Shown piece by piece: positions 53,029-62,381 of a DNA stretch of 64,000 bases. The notes under the pieces were generated by a model. The model had not been told where the DNA came from. It saw only the letters and a program-made list of their open reading frames with translations, and did not search any database. A program made the translations under genes and the position numbers. The stretch's first letter is position 1. Every line of letters begins with the position of its first letter. Origin of the DNA: Caballeronia arvi (GTDB lineage: Bacteria; Pseudomonadota; Gammaproteobacteria; Burkholderiales; Burkholderiaceae); assembly GCF_001544695.2 (NCBI RefSeq), contig NZ_FCOM02000029.1:29681-93680 (forward strand), written 5' to 3'.

Positions 53029-53055
53029 ACGCCGCCCTCTTTCGGGCGGCGTTTC
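53029..53055. terminator. Intrinsic-type terminator between convergent genes
   Basis: Perfect 9-bp stem ACGCCGCCC with its complement and a 6-base loop, followed by TTCTCTTT. It starts 5 bp after the WecA-like stop codon. Confidence 0.7.
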
Positions 53056-53069
53056 TCTTTCCGCGCCGC

Positions 53070-53765
53070 TTACTTCAGGTGCTTCTTGAAGAACTCGGCA
53101 GTGCGGCCGTTGGCGAGTTGCGCCGCGGCTGCGTCGTAATGCACGCCCTGGTTGCGCGCGAACGCATGATGGCAGCCGGGATACGTGAAAGCCTCCACAT
53201 TCGCGTGCCCCTGCACTGCGGCGAGCACGCGATTGCGCGCCTCCTCGTTGATGAACTCGTCGGCTTCCGCGAGATGCAGCATGAGCGGCACCTTGATCTT
53301 CGGCAGATCGGCGAGGTATTGGTCGGTACCGCCGCCGTAGTAGGAAACCGATGCATCGACATCGGTGCGCGCGGCCGTCAGAAACGACAGGAGGCCGCCG
53401 AGACAGAATCCGACGGAACCGATCTTGCCCTGGACCTGCGACAGCCCGCGCGCAAAGCCGATGGTCGCCGCGATGTCCTCGACGCCCGTGTTCACGTCGA
53501 ACCCGTTGTAGTACTTCATCGCCTGCTGCCATTCGGCTTCGGTCTTGTCGGTCAGGACGACGTTCGGCTCCTGCCGCCAGAAGAGGTCGGGACACAGCGC
53601 GACGTAGCCCTGGCGCGCGTACTCGTCGCAGGTTTCGCGCATGTCGGCGTTGATGCCGAAGATCTCCTGAATGACGACCACGGCGGGCGCGGGCGTTTGC
53701 GCAGGATAGGCGACGTAGGCGTCGAAATTGCCGTCGGGCGTGGAGATGCTGAGCATGTCGGACAT
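53070..53765 (-). CDS. Dienelactone hydrolase family protein
   Basis: A 231-residue alpha/beta-hydrolase of the carboxymethylenebutenolidase family. The nucleophile Cys is in VGFCLGGLLSF, the Asp in HLAEADEFIN, and the His in YPGCHHAFARN; the typical VVVIQEIFGINADMR opens the sequence. True members open dienelactones in chloroaromatic breakdown, but most chromosomal relatives have no assigned substrate. It stands alone. The start has AGGAGAC upstream. Confidence 0.9.
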   Translation of the reverse strand: MSDMLSISTPDGNFDAYVAYPAQTPAPAVVVIQEIFGINADMRETCDEYARQGYVALCPDLFWRQEPNVVLTDKTEAEWQQAMKYYNGFDVNTGVEDIAATIGFARGLSQVQGKIGSVGFCLGGLLSFLTAARTDVDASVSYYGGGTDQYLADLPKIKVPLMLHLAEADEFINEEARNRVLAAVQGHANVEAFTYPGCHHAFARNQGVHYDAAAAQLANGRTAEFFKKHLK

Positions 53766-53786
53766 GAGGGTCTCCTTTAGTGGGTG

Positions 53787-54266
53787 TCACGCAGCGGGCT
53801 TGCTTCTACCTAAATAGGTTTTGAGCACATAGGATAGTTCCTTGACGAGCAGCTGCCATATCGAGAGGTCGTTCTTTTCCTCCTTGGTCGGGCCGCTCTC
53901 CCGGAACAAAAAGCGTATCAGCGCCAGCAGCGGCACGGCAACCAGCGCGGCCACGATGGCGATTGGCGTGAGAAGCAGACCGCTCGTGGCGGGATCGGTT
54001 CGGTATGCGCTAGAGAACAGACGCACGCCGAAGGAACCGGTCCATGTGACGAGCACAATCGTCAGCGTCGCGATGAGCGCTGCAATGCCGTAAAACGCAT
54101 GTTGCCTGAGCTGCCGATACTGCTTTCTATCGGCAACGTCCTGGTCGACGAGATCCGGATGACCCGTCCTGCGCCTTTTGCTCTCGACCGCCATCGAGAA
54201 ATCCTCAGCATCGTTGTGTTCCGGCGCGTTGACTAATTCTTTCGTTTTCGTGCTCAATAAATCCAT
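53787..54266 (-). CDS. Small two-helix membrane protein of unknown function
   Basis: A 159-residue protein not recognised. A charged N-terminus of 55 residues (many Lys/Arg/Asp) precedes helices at about 57-78 (AFYGIAALIATLTIVLVTWTG) and 95-120 (SGLLLTPIAIVAALVAVPLLAL), with an amphipathic C-terminal tail (IWQLLVKELSYVLKTYLG). Its start overlaps the 3' end of the ImmA/IrrE-like gene by 13 bp, so the two are coupled and presumably work together. Confidence 0.7.
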   Translation of the reverse strand: MDLLSTKTKELVNAPEHNDAEDFSMAVESKRRRTGHPDLVDQDVADRKQYRQLRQHAFYGIAALIATLTIVLVTWTGSFGVRLFSSAYRTDPATSGLLLTPIAIVAALVAVPLLALIRFLFRESGPTKEEKNDLSIWQLLVKELSYVLKTYLGRSKPAA

Positions 54267-54730
54267 TTGAGTTTCTTCAATCGATGCTTCATCACGAGGT
54301 CCGAGACTGCGAATATTTCTGTGAGCCGCACGAAATTCATGATGTTCCGTTTGCTGATCATGATATTGAGGGCGAAATCGGGAACGAGAAGTTCCAGCGC
54401 GAACTGGTTCGCCTGATGTTCCGCGCGGTCGTAGTGCACGGGCCAGAACTGAAGCGCGGTATCGACGAACCGCTTTCCGTGCTCCAACGCAAAGTGCCCC
54501 AACTCGTGCGCGACGACGTACCGCAAACGCGAAACCGGTTCATTCGGGTTCGTGTAGATGTGCGGCTTTCCGTCCACGAACTCGAAGCGTCCCAGTTCCT
54601 TCGGCTCCATCTCCGCGTCATGTTCGACGGTCACACCCGCCGACCGCGCAATCGCAAACGGATCGACCGGCAGCTTTCCATCCCAATGCTCGGACAACAT
54701 GTAACGCGCAGCCATTCTCGGCATAATCAT
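54254..54730 (-). CDS. ImmA/IrrE-family metallopeptidase
   Basis: A 158-residue zinc peptidase of the DUF955 family. The gluzincin site is HELGH (75-79) in RYVVAHELGHFALEHG; a third ligand is likely in RAEHQANQFALELLVP. ImmA and IrrE relatives cleave or derepress an HTH repressor that is usually encoded next door; no such gene is seen here. The start has GGAGGG 2 bases before the ATG. It overlaps the following membrane-protein gene by 13 bp. The base composition of the pair is somewhat lower in GC than around it. Confidence 0.88.
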   Translation of the reverse strand: MIMPRMAARYMLSEHWDGKLPVDPFAIARSAGVTVEHDAEMEPKELGRFEFVDGKPHIYTNPNEPVSRLRYVVAHELGHFALEHGKRFVDTALQFWPVHYDRAEHQANQFALELLVPDFALNIMISKRNIMNFVRLTEIFAVSDLVMKHRLKKLKWIY

Positions 54731-54889
54731 TGCCCTCCATCAGCAAGTTGTGGCACGCAAATAGATGCTTCGCAATCCTTTGCGTTCTTGCGATGAAGTC
54801 TATCATCGGGCTTTCGGCGTCTCCATGCACCTCGTCCGAATGGCTAATCTTTGGAACGGCCCGCCGCATCGGGCGAGCCGCACCTTTGC

Positions 54890-55711
54890 TTACGACTCGA
54901 TGAACGCCAGCAAATCCGCGTTCACCTTATCCGCTTCCACGGTGCACATCCCGTGCGACCCGCCCGGATAAACCTTCAACGTCGCATTCCTGACGATCTT
55001 CGCCGCCTTCTGCGCCGCCGCGCCGATCGGCACGATCTGGTCGTCGTCGCCGTGAAGGAAGAGCGTCGGCACGTCGAATTTCTCGAGATCGGCCGTGTAG
55101 TCCACTTCCGAAAACTGTTTGATGCACTCGTACTGCCCCTTGATGCCGCCACGCATGCCCTGCAGCCAGAACAGGTCGATCACGCCCTGCGAAATCGTCG
55201 CGCCGTCGCGGTTATAGCCGTAGAACGGCGTCGTCAGATCCTTGTAGAACTGCGAGCGGTCAGCGGCGACGCCCTTGCGGATGCCGTCGAACACGTCGAT
55301 CGGCAAGCCGTCCGGATTCGCCTCGGTCTTGAGCATGAGCGGCGGCACCGCGCCGATCAGCACCGCCTTCGCGACCCGCTTCGTCCCGTGCCGGCCAATG
55401 TAATGCGCGACTTCGCCGCCGCCCGTCGAATGGCCGACGAGCGTCGCGCCCGTCACGTCGAGTGCGTCGAGCAGCGCGGCGAGATCGTCGGCATAGGTGC
55501 CCATGTCGTTGCCTTCCGACGGCTGATCCGAGCGGCCATGTCCGCGCCGGTCGTGTGCGATCACGCGATAGCCCTTACCGAGAAGAAACAGCATCTGTGC
55601 GTCCCACGCGTCGGCGTCGAGCGGCCAGCCGTGAGAGAACACCACGGGCTTGCCGCTGCCCCAGTCCTTGTAGTAAATCGAGGTGCCGTCCTTCGTCTTG
55701 ATCGTGCTCAT
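54890..55711 (-). CDS. Alpha/beta-hydrolase, non-heme chloroperoxidase/arylesterase type
   Basis: A 273-residue Ser hydrolase. The nucleophile elbow is VGHSTGGGEVAHY, the Asp in LHGDDDQIVP and the His in YPGGSHGMC; the oxyanion motif is SHGWPLDADAW. Relatives hydrolyse aryl esters and can make peracids in vitro. ATG 55711 (MSTIKTKDGTSIYYKDWG) matches the family start; the frame is open for 157 further codons upstream but that sequence has no coding character. Single gene. Confidence 0.9.
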   Translation of the reverse strand: MSTIKTKDGTSIYYKDWGSGKPVVFSHGWPLDADAWDAQMLFLLGKGYRVIAHDRRGHGRSDQPSEGNDMGTYADDLAALLDALDVTGATLVGHSTGGGEVAHYIGRHGTKRVAKAVLIGAVPPLMLKTEANPDGLPIDVFDGIRKGVAADRSQFYKDLTTPFYGYNRDGATISQGVIDLFWLQGMRGGIKGQYECIKQFSEVDYTADLEKFDVPTLFLHGDDDQIVPIGAAAQKAAKIVRNATLKVYPGGSHGMCTVEADKVNADLLAFIES

Positions 55712-56411
55712 CGGGTGAAATCCTTGGCTATCCAACAGTTGGGAAATGCGCCCCATCCGGCGAACGCGCTCGAACGAGCGTGCGCCAGAGCGGCAGTCGA
55801 AGTGTGAAACGCTTGTGTGACGGTGAGACGCGCGCCAGGCACGAAAGGGCGCGCCGTGCGGCAAGAGCTTATTTGATACGCGAAAAACGGCGCGCGCGCC
55901 AGCATTGAATCGCCGGACGGCAAGGGATGAGAGGCAGCGCAAAGCAGCAGGTGACGGACGACGACTCTTCACGGCGATGATCGCGAGTCCCCGGATGATC
56001 GAACTGGTTCGATCGATCGGGTTCCCGGCATGCGTGTCGCGCCGAACAAGCCCATGCCGTTTCCCTTCTGCGAGGGCCGCTCGTTGACGTATGGCCCGCG
56101 CGGCTGACGCCGCGCGTCCTCGTGGGCTTGCTGACCCGCTATCGCGGGTCACCTCGTATCGGCACGCGCACGCACATCGCACCTGTGGATTGGTCTCGCC
56201 GGATCAGACCGCATCCGGCCATCCAATCTTCGGTCCGCAAGTGCGGGGCGATCCGCCAGAATCACGTCCTTTACGGACACGGCGACACGCACGCGTTTCT
56301 CTGCGCACACCGGATCGAAGCGCTCCCCACGCAACGTTATTTGGCGCACATGTGCGCAATGGGGCCGCTGATATATTCGACGCACAAATAAAAGGGGTGC
56401 CCGGGGGCGTC
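55712..56411. other. Long gene-free stretch with a palindrome
   Basis: About 700 bp between two divergent genes. Open frames exist on both strands but have no recognisable protein character. It must hold both promoters. The clearest structure is the 14-bp palindrome at 56344-56357. No repeats or RNA gene were recognised. Confidence 0.5.
56344..56357. promoter_or_regulatory. 14-bp perfect palindrome upstream of the O-antigen-ligase-like gene
   Basis: GCGCACATGTGCGC is fully self-complementary and lies 55 bp before the start codon, followed by an AT-rich stretch (GATATATTCG) that could be a -10 region. Candidate operator only. Confidence 0.3.
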
Positions 56412-57839
56412 ATGCGCAACAAGTTCGCCGTCGTCTGGATCTGGCTCGTTCTGCTGCCGCTCGCCTTCGACATCAAGGGCGTCGCAACCGTCGACAAAAT
56501 CATTCCGATTCTGCTCACCGTCACGTCGATGGGCGCGGCCTGCGCCGTCTTGCTGATCGCGCCGCGCTTCGCGCGCCGCTCGCGCATGCGCACGCTCGTC
56601 ACTTCGCTGCTGCTGCTCACGCTCTTCGGCAGCGCCGCCACGCACGCGCTGCAAGGCAACGACGTGGGCAACTACGCGCGCGTCATCCTGCCGTTCCTGC
56701 TGATGCTGCTCGGCTACTTCGTCGGCTGCCGTCCGTGGGATTCGCAGCGTCTCGAACAGATCGAGCGGGCGCTGGCCGGAGCGATGATCGCCTCGCTCAT
56801 CGTGAGCGTCGGCTTCGACGTGGCGATGAACGACGGCATCGGCAATGCGGACGCTGGCATCGTCCCCGTCACGTTCCTCTGCCTGCAAGCGCTGCTGCTG
56901 CATGAACTCGTCTTCGCGAAGCACTTCCCGAAGCTCACCGTTGTGCTGTTCGTCGCGACCGTCGTCATCGAGTTGCTGTTCGTCACGCGCAGCCTGTTCG
57001 TCGGCACCTTGCTGCTCTTCGTGTTTGCGACGTGGCTCGCCGCGCCGTCGATCCGGCATTTTTTCGGCGCGAGCCTGCGCGCCGTCGCGATCCTGACGCT
57101 GCTCGGCGCGATGGCGGCCGCGTCGGCGTCGTTCTTCCCCACCGTTGCCGAGCGCTGGTTGCCGGATGTGCCGCTCGCACAGGACGACGCCGCCATCGCG
57201 CGTCTCGCGGAGATGAAGGCTCAGGTCGATCAGGCGACATCGTCGACGCTATCGACGATCGTCGGCATGGGCTATGGCCACGACTATCGCTACTCGCCTT
57301 CGACGCTGCGCGAGCCCGGCGAAAACAATGTCCCTGCGATCAGGAACTGGACCGCTGGCCAGGACTTCTGGGTGTATCAGTTCTTCGCGGGCGGGCTGTT
57401 CGGACTTGCGTTGCCGGTCGCCGTGCTGTGGGCGCTCTGGCGCGGTTCGATGGCCTATCGTGCGTGGCGGCATAGCGCGCCCGATGCGCGCCATCTGCCC
57501 GAGCTCGGACGCGCGCTGCTGATGCTCGCGGCGCTGCCCGCGACGTCGATCGGCGGGAATCCGCTCAGCAACGGCTTTGCGGCGGTCGTGTTCGGCGTCG
57601 CGCTGGGCGTAGCCGTCGCGTCGTATGCGCGCATCGCGAACGCGATGCAGATGCGCGCAGCCGTCGCTGCGGGCAAACAGCCGCAGCCCGTCTATCCGTA
57701 CTATGGCGTGCCGCCGGACCTGCGCGCGCACGACGAACCGTTGCCCGAATCGCTGCCTGAGCTGCTGCCCGCGGCTACCTTGCCGGCACAAGGCCGTCAG
57801 GAACCGCCGGAGCGGGACTCGCTCGCGCCCAACGCCTGA
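56412..57839 (+). CDS. O-antigen ligase/polymerase-like membrane protein
   Basis: A 475-residue polytopic protein with about 10-12 membrane segments and one large periplasmic loop (about 250-340: AERWLPDVPLAQDDAAIARL to NNVPAIRNWTAGQDFWVYQFF), the plan of Wzy polymerases and WaaL ligases. The last 60 residues are a Pro/Glu-rich cytosolic tail. It lies beside exopolysaccharide genes, so a Wzy-type polymerase is the best guess. ATG 56412 has AAAAGGGGTG upstream; the open extension upstream is not coding. Confidence 0.7.
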   Translation: MRNKFAVVWIWLVLLPLAFDIKGVATVDKIIPILLTVTSMGAACAVLLIAPRFARRSRMRTLVTSLLLLTLFGSAATHALQGNDVGNYARVILPFLLMLLGYFVGCRPWDSQRLEQIERALAGAMIASLIVSVGFDVAMNDGIGNADAGIVPVTFLCLQALLLHELVFAKHFPKLTVVLFVATVVIELLFVTRSLFVGTLLLFVFATWLAAPSIRHFFGASLRAVAILTLLGAMAAASASFFPTVAERWLPDVPLAQDDAAIARLAEMKAQVDQATSSTLSTIVGMGYGHDYRYSPSTLREPGENNVPAIRNWTAGQDFWVYQFFAGGLFGLALPVAVLWALWRGSMAYRAWRHSAPDARHLPELGRALLMLAALPATSIGGNPLSNGFAAVVFGVALGVAVASYARIANAMQMRAAVAAGKQPQPVYPYYGVPPDLRAHDEPLPESLPELLPAATLPAQGRQEPPERDSLAPNA

Positions 57840-57840
57840 T

Positions 57841-58299
57841 TCACTGCGCGGGCAAATGCGCCCGCAGATACGGCGCGAAACCGTTCTGCACGGAGATGAT
57901 CTTCGTCGCGCAGTCGTCGAAATCGGAGCCGCGCGCGCGTTCGTCTTCATACATGCCCTTGCATTGCGCGAAGAGCGAGATCGTCGCGCCGTTGCCGCTC
58001 GCGATGCGTGTCGCGGAGAACACCGGCTTGCCGGTGCCCGAAGGCACGTCCGTTTCGATCGCGGCATCGTCGGCGCGCGTCAGGCGTTCCTTCGAATTCT
58101 GCTCGACGTAAGTCTTCGTGAGCTTCCAGGCCGCATCACACTGTGCGGCGTCGCGGCACGCGATGGTCGCGTTACGCTGCGCCGTATCGAGCGACTGCTG
58201 CGAGAGCAGGAACGTGCGTTCCTTCTGCTGCTCCTTCTCGGCGGACGAGCATGCGGTGAGGACGATCGAAGCGACTGCGAGAGCGATGAGCTTTTTCAC
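57841..58299 (-). CDS. Putative lipoprotein of unknown function
   Basis: A 152-residue protein with a lipoprotein signal (MKKLIALAVASIVLTACSS; lipobox LTAC, Cys17). The mature part has Cys pairs (IACRDAAQC, AQCKG, DDCATK) that could form disulfides. It converges with the ligase-like gene, with 1 bp between the stops. I do not recognise its family. Confidence 0.75.
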   Translation of the reverse strand: MKKLIALAVASIVLTACSSAEKEQQKERTFLLSQQSLDTAQRNATIACRDAAQCDAAWKLTKTYVEQNSKERLTRADDAAIETDVPSGTGKPVFSATRIASGNGATISLFAQCKGMYEDERARGSDFDDCATKIISVQNGFAPYLRAHLPAQ

Positions 58300-58472
58300 G
58301 GGCGGAAAGCAGAAAAACAGGTCGGACGGCGATTATAACGACGCCCGCTTTCAACGCGCGTGCCCCTGTACGAATGGCCGCTCGCGCAGGGCTTTTGGCG
58401 TCGGCTGGTGACGGCACGCAATATTCTTGCTTTCATGGGCGCAAGACGCAGCTTTTCAACATCGGAGGAAGC

Positions 58473-58799
58473 ATGAAACATGCGCTACGCAAGGCGGTCC
58501 TGTCGCTGATGCTCGTGGCATCGTCGGCAGCGAATGCAGACGATCTGGCCGATGCAGCGTCGGCCGAACTCGCGTTGTCCGGCAGCAGATCGCCGTCGGC
58601 GCAGCTTCTCGCACAGCAAAACGGATATGCGGGGAATCCCGCGGGAAGCGCGCGGCTTCGTCCGGGCGGACGGGCCGACGCCAGGTCGATGACGGCGCCG
58701 AAGAGCGCCGCCGCGATACTCTATCCGCCGCCGCCGGGCTTCAAGACGCCGAAGACCAATCCGGCCCGCGCGCACGACATCTACAAGTCGCCATATTGA
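58473..58799 (+). CDS. Small exported protein of unknown function
   Basis: A 108-residue protein with signal peptide 1-21 (MKHALRKAVLSLMLVASSAANA) and a low-complexity mature part ending in PPPPGFKTPKTNPARAHDIYKSPY. The start has CGGAGGA 5 bases upstream, which is good evidence that it is translated. The function is unknown; no family recognised. Confidence 0.6.
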   Translation: MKHALRKAVLSLMLVASSAANADDLADAASAELALSGSRSPSAQLLAQQNGYAGNPAGSARLRPGGRADARSMTAPKSAAAILYPPPPGFKTPKTNPARAHDIYKSPY

Positions 58800-58814
58800 T
58801 CGTGAGAAAGGAAA

Positions 58815-58838
58815 GCGCCGGCATCGCAATGCCGGCGC
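58815..58838 (-). terminator. Terminator of the wcaJ-wza-wzc operon
   Basis: Perfect 10-bp stem GCGCCGGCAT with its complement and a CGCA loop. On the minus strand it is followed by TTTCCTTTC. It lies 26 bp after the wzc stop. Confidence 0.55.
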
Positions 58839-58863
58839 GTGACGCGATGCCTGAATGCGAGGC

Positions 58864-61092
58864 TTATTCCGCGATGCTTTCGTAGCTGTAGTAACCGGCG
58901 TACGTGCTGCCCATCAGCACCTTCGATTGCGGCACGTCGGTGAGCAGCACGCCTTTCATCTGCACGCCGCCGTTGTGCAGTCGCTTCATCGTTTCGCCGA
59001 TCTCCTGCACCTGGTTCTTGCCGTGCCGCACGACGAGCAGACTCGTGCCGGCGTGCTTGCCGATCACGGTCGCGTCGGTGACCGCGAGGACCGGCGGCGT
59101 ATCGATGACCACGAGGTCGTAATGCCGCTTCAGTTCCGCGAGCACTTCGCCGAAGCGGTCGCTCGCGAGCAGCTCCGAAGGATGCGACGGCAGCGAGCCC
59201 TTCGTGATGAGATCGACGCCCGGCAGCACGTCGTGAAGGATCGTGTCCATGACGTCGGCGCCCATCAGCACGTCGGAGAGACCGGGCGAATGGCGCACGC
59301 CGAAATGCGAGTGGATGTCGCCGCGGCGCATGTCGCCATCGATCAGCAGCACGCGCTTTCTCGTCGAGGCGACGAGCGTCGCGAGATTCGCCGACAGGAA
59401 CGACTTGCCCGCTTCCGGACGCGAGCCCGTCAGCATCACGACGTTGTTGCGCGCATCGGTGAGTTGCAGTTGCAGCGACGTGCGCAGGCTGCGGATGCCT
59501 TCGACAGCCGCATCTTCCGGCGCCTGCGCGGCGAGCACATGCAGCCCTTCGCGGCGCATGCCGACCTGGCGTTGCAGGCGAAGCTGCTGCGTGCTGCGCG
59601 GCACGATCGCGAAGACGCGCGTGCCCAGTTGCCGCTCGATGTCTTCCGGACGCTCGACGCCGCCATACAGCGACTTGCGGATGAACGCGACGATGATGCC
59701 GATCACGAGGCCGATGCCCGCCGAGATCAGGATCACGAGCATGCGCTTCGGACGTACGGGATCGTCGGGGACTTGCGCGAAGTCCACGACGCGCACGTTG
59801 CTGCCCTGCCCCGCCTTCGTGATGCGCATCTGCTGCACGCTGCTGAGCAGGTTCGTGTAGAGCTCGGTGTTGACGCGCACGTCGCGCATGTAGCGCAGCG
59901 CGGTCTGCTCGGTGTCGGGCAGCGTCGACACGTTCTTGCCGAGTCGCGTCTGCGCATTCGTGAGCGAGGCGATCTGCGCATCGAGCGCCTGCACCGACGG
60001 GTGATTCGCCGTGAAGCGCAGCGACAGTTCGGTGCGCTGCTGTTGCAGGTCCGCGAGCTTCGTCTTGTTATCGACGATCTGCTGCAGCAACATGCGGCTT
60101 TCCTCGTTCAGATCGACGCCGCCCTGCTTGTTGCGAAACGCGCTATAGCGCTGCTCGGCATCGTCGAGCTGCTTCTTGGCGACGGGCAACTGCTGCTCCA
60201 GAAACGAGAGCGTGTGCTCTGCATCGGACGCGCGGTTCTCCGCGTCCTGCTGCACGTAACGGCGTGCAATGTTATTGACGATCGCCGCAATTTCATTCGG
60301 ATTACTACCTTCCAGCGATACGCCGATGATGCCGGACTGCAATGCGGTCTCCGCCACGGTCAGGCGCTTTTGCAGACGGTCGATGGTCGTGACCGTCGAG
60401 AAGCGCTGCAGCTCGAACTGCACGCCGGGCTTGCCGTCGAGCTTGTCGACCTTGAGCGTGACGGCGCCTTGCGGCGTCATGCCGGACGCTTCCCTGCCGA
60501 CGTGGCCCGTGAGCACCGCGAGTCCGTCCGGATCGTTCAGCGCGTAAGTGCCGTTCTGGCCCGCGATGAGGGTGAATTTTCTGTCGTAGAGTTCTTTGGG
60601 CGTGTCGAAGAGCGGCACGTCGATCTGCTCGCCGCTCCAAGCGAAGCGCGACAGATAGCCCTGCGGCACCGGCTTGCCGAGCATCGAGAACGCGCGGCCG
60701 ATCAGACCGCCCACGACGGGCATCGAACGCGGCGACGCGCTAATGTCGAGATGAAAACGCCGCACGGCATCTTCGATGACGAGACGCGAGCGCAACAGCT
60801 CGATCTGCGCGGCGGTGACGGACTTGACTTCGGAATTCTGCGCAACGCCCTGCTGTCCGCCATTGGCGGGCGCGTTCGCGTTGGTCTTGCTGTGCTCTTC
60901 CACCTGGATCACCGCGTCCGCCTTGTACGTCGGCGTCGCGAGGAAGGCGTATGCGGTCCCGACTGCGACCACGACGAGCATGACGGCGGTCACGAGCTTC
61001 CAGTTGCGCATCACCGCCGCCAGATAGTCGGACAGCCGCAACTCGTCGCCCGTCGATACGTCCACGTACCGTGAATCGAAGTTCATCGCCAT
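58864..61092 (-). CDS. wzc: Polysaccharide co-polymerase and tyrosine autokinase (Wzc/BceF type)
   Basis: A 742-residue inner-membrane protein. An N-terminal Wzz domain has two membrane helices (near 32-52 and 450) and a long periplasmic coiled coil (ENRASDAEHTLSFLEQQLP). The cytosolic BY-kinase has Walker A TGSRPEAGKS, Walker A' VLLIDGDMRRGD and Walker B LVVIDTPPVLAVTDA. The autophosphorylated Tyr cluster is at the C-terminus (STYAGYYSYESIAE). It controls chain length and export with Wza. No low-molecular-weight tyrosine phosphatase (Wzb) gene lies next to it. Confidence 0.95.
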   Translation of the reverse strand: MAMNFDSRYVDVSTGDELRLSDYLAAVMRNWKLVTAVMLVVVAVGTAYAFLATPTYKADAVIQVEEHSKTNANAPANGGQQGVAQNSEVKSVTAAQIELLRSRLVIEDAVRRFHLDISASPRSMPVVGGLIGRAFSMLGKPVPQGYLSRFAWSGEQIDVPLFDTPKELYDRKFTLIAGQNGTYALNDPDGLAVLTGHVGREASGMTPQGAVTLKVDKLDGKPGVQFELQRFSTVTTIDRLQKRLTVAETALQSGIIGVSLEGSNPNEIAAIVNNIARRYVQQDAENRASDAEHTLSFLEQQLPVAKKQLDDAEQRYSAFRNKQGGVDLNEESRMLLQQIVDNKTKLADLQQQRTELSLRFTANHPSVQALDAQIASLTNAQTRLGKNVSTLPDTEQTALRYMRDVRVNTELYTNLLSSVQQMRITKAGQGSNVRVVDFAQVPDDPVRPKRMLVILISAGIGLVIGIIVAFIRKSLYGGVERPEDIERQLGTRVFAIVPRSTQQLRLQRQVGMRREGLHVLAAQAPEDAAVEGIRSLRTSLQLQLTDARNNVVMLTGSRPEAGKSFLSANLATLVASTRKRVLLIDGDMRRGDIHSHFGVRHSPGLSDVLMGADVMDTILHDVLPGVDLITKGSLPSHPSELLASDRFGEVLAELKRHYDLVVIDTPPVLAVTDATVIGKHAGTSLLVVRHGKNQVQEIGETMKRLHNGGVQMKGVLLTDVPQSKVLMGSTYAGYYSYESIAE

Positions 61093-61176
61093 GATCTCGC
61101 TCGCTTGCTTTTTTTTAAGTCGAACAATGATTTCCCGGCGCGCCCCCGCGCGCGCCGGTCAGACGCTTTCAGACGC

Positions 61177-62364
61177 TTACTTCGTCAGCACGGCGGCCGT
61201 CAGACCCGCGTTGATCGCCGGCAGGAGCAGGTTCAGGACGCGCGAGAAGCGCACGAGGCCGTTGTTGTCCACGTAGACGACGTCCTTCGGCTGCAGCTCG
61301 AAACCGTTCGCGAGCAGCATCGACACCGGCGAACGCGCGTCGAGGTGATACACCTCCGGCTGGTCCGTCTGGCCGTTGCGGATCACGTAGACCTGTTTCG
61401 GGTCGGACGTTTCCGCGTTGAAGCTGCCGCCCTGCGAGATCGCATCCGACAGCGTCATCTTGCCGTTGCGCATCGGGATCACGGTGGCGGGACGCGTCAC
61501 TTCGCCCATCACGTAGACGCCGTTGTCGTCGCGCGAATCGACGCGCACCGCATCGCCCGGCTTCAGCATGATGTCCGACGGGCTGCGGCCCTTCGCGGTC
61601 ATGCCCGCCATGTTGATGTGATACGTGACGCCGTCGCGGATGAGCGTGACGCGGCTCTGGTCCGCCGTCAGCGCGAAACCGCCCGCGCGGCCGACCGCCT
61701 CGGTGAGCGTCATCGGAATGTCGTTGATCTGCTGCGCGCCCGGCGTGCGCACGTCGCCGTCGATATACACCTGCGACGCACGGAACGATGCGACGCGCAC
61801 CGTCACCTGCGGCTTCACGAAGACCTTCGACAGCTCCGCATAGAGCTCGCGCTGCACTTGCGTCTCGGTCTTGCCGACGACATGCAGCGGCTTGTTCACG
61901 TACGGGAACTGGACGTTGCCGTCCGCATCGACGACGAAGCCGGGCGCGGCGTCCGAAGTGCGCGACTGAGCGACCGGCTGGCCCAGTGCCGCGACGAGTT
62001 CGGGGTGATCCCAGACCGTGATCTGCAGCACGTCGCCGATGCCGAGCTTGTACGGCGTGGGCTTGCCGTAGAGCGACGCGTTCGGATCGTTCGTGTCGGA
62101 AGGCATCGCCGCGCGCATCTTCTTGATGAGCGTCAGGTCGATCGGCGTGATCGGAATGTTGACCGTCGAGGCCGGATCGCCCTGATCGTTCGACGTCTCG
62201 ACGAGTTGCGCCGGCTGTTCGAAGTGCATGCCCGGCGCGAGCCCGCAGCCCGTCATGACGACACAGATGGAAGCTGCCGCGGCCAGGCTCGTGAGGCGGA
62301 AGATACGCGACACGTTGGTGTTGGCGGCCAGTGAGGTGGTGCCCGGTTGTTGTTGGTTGTGCAT
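61177..62364 (-). CDS. wza: Polysaccharide export outer-membrane lipoprotein (Wza/BceE type)
   Basis: A 395-residue protein with signal peptide and lipobox (VVMTGCGLAPG). The Poly_export domain is recognised from YKLGIGDVLQITVWDHPEL, followed by VDADGNVQFPYV and SLBB-type repeats (VYIDGDVRTPGAQQI, VYVMGEVTRPATVIPM). It forms the octameric outer-membrane channel for the polymer. ATG 62364 (MHNQQQ) has CAGGGGAC 9 bases upstream. It starts 17 bp after the WcaJ-like stop; wzc follows after 84 bp. Confidence 0.94.
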   Translation of the reverse strand: MHNQQQPGTTSLAANTNVSRIFRLTSLAAAASICVVMTGCGLAPGMHFEQPAQLVETSNDQGDPASTVNIPITPIDLTLIKKMRAAMPSDTNDPNASLYGKPTPYKLGIGDVLQITVWDHPELVAALGQPVAQSRTSDAAPGFVVDADGNVQFPYVNKPLHVVGKTETQVQRELYAELSKVFVKPQVTVRVASFRASQVYIDGDVRTPGAQQINDIPMTLTEAVGRAGGFALTADQSRVTLIRDGVTYHINMAGMTAKGRSPSDIMLKPGDAVRVDSRDDNGVYVMGEVTRPATVIPMRNGKMTLSDAISQGGSFNAETSDPKQVYVIRNGQTDQPEVYHLDARSPVSMLLANGFELQPKDVVYVDNNGLVRFSRVLNLLLPAINAGLTAAVLTK

Positions 62365-62381
62365 GATGGTCGTCCCCTGCA

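Noticed and set aside
54618..54869. Small open frame on the minus strand at the start of the ImmA/IrrE-like gene, considered as the missing HTH partner
   Set aside because: It shows no helix-turn-helix pattern and overlaps the protease gene in another frame; the protease has its own good ribosome site.
55712..56182. 157-codon upstream extension of the alpha/beta-hydrolase
   Set aside because: The sequence is Arg/Ser-rich without structure, and the family start is clearly at 55711.
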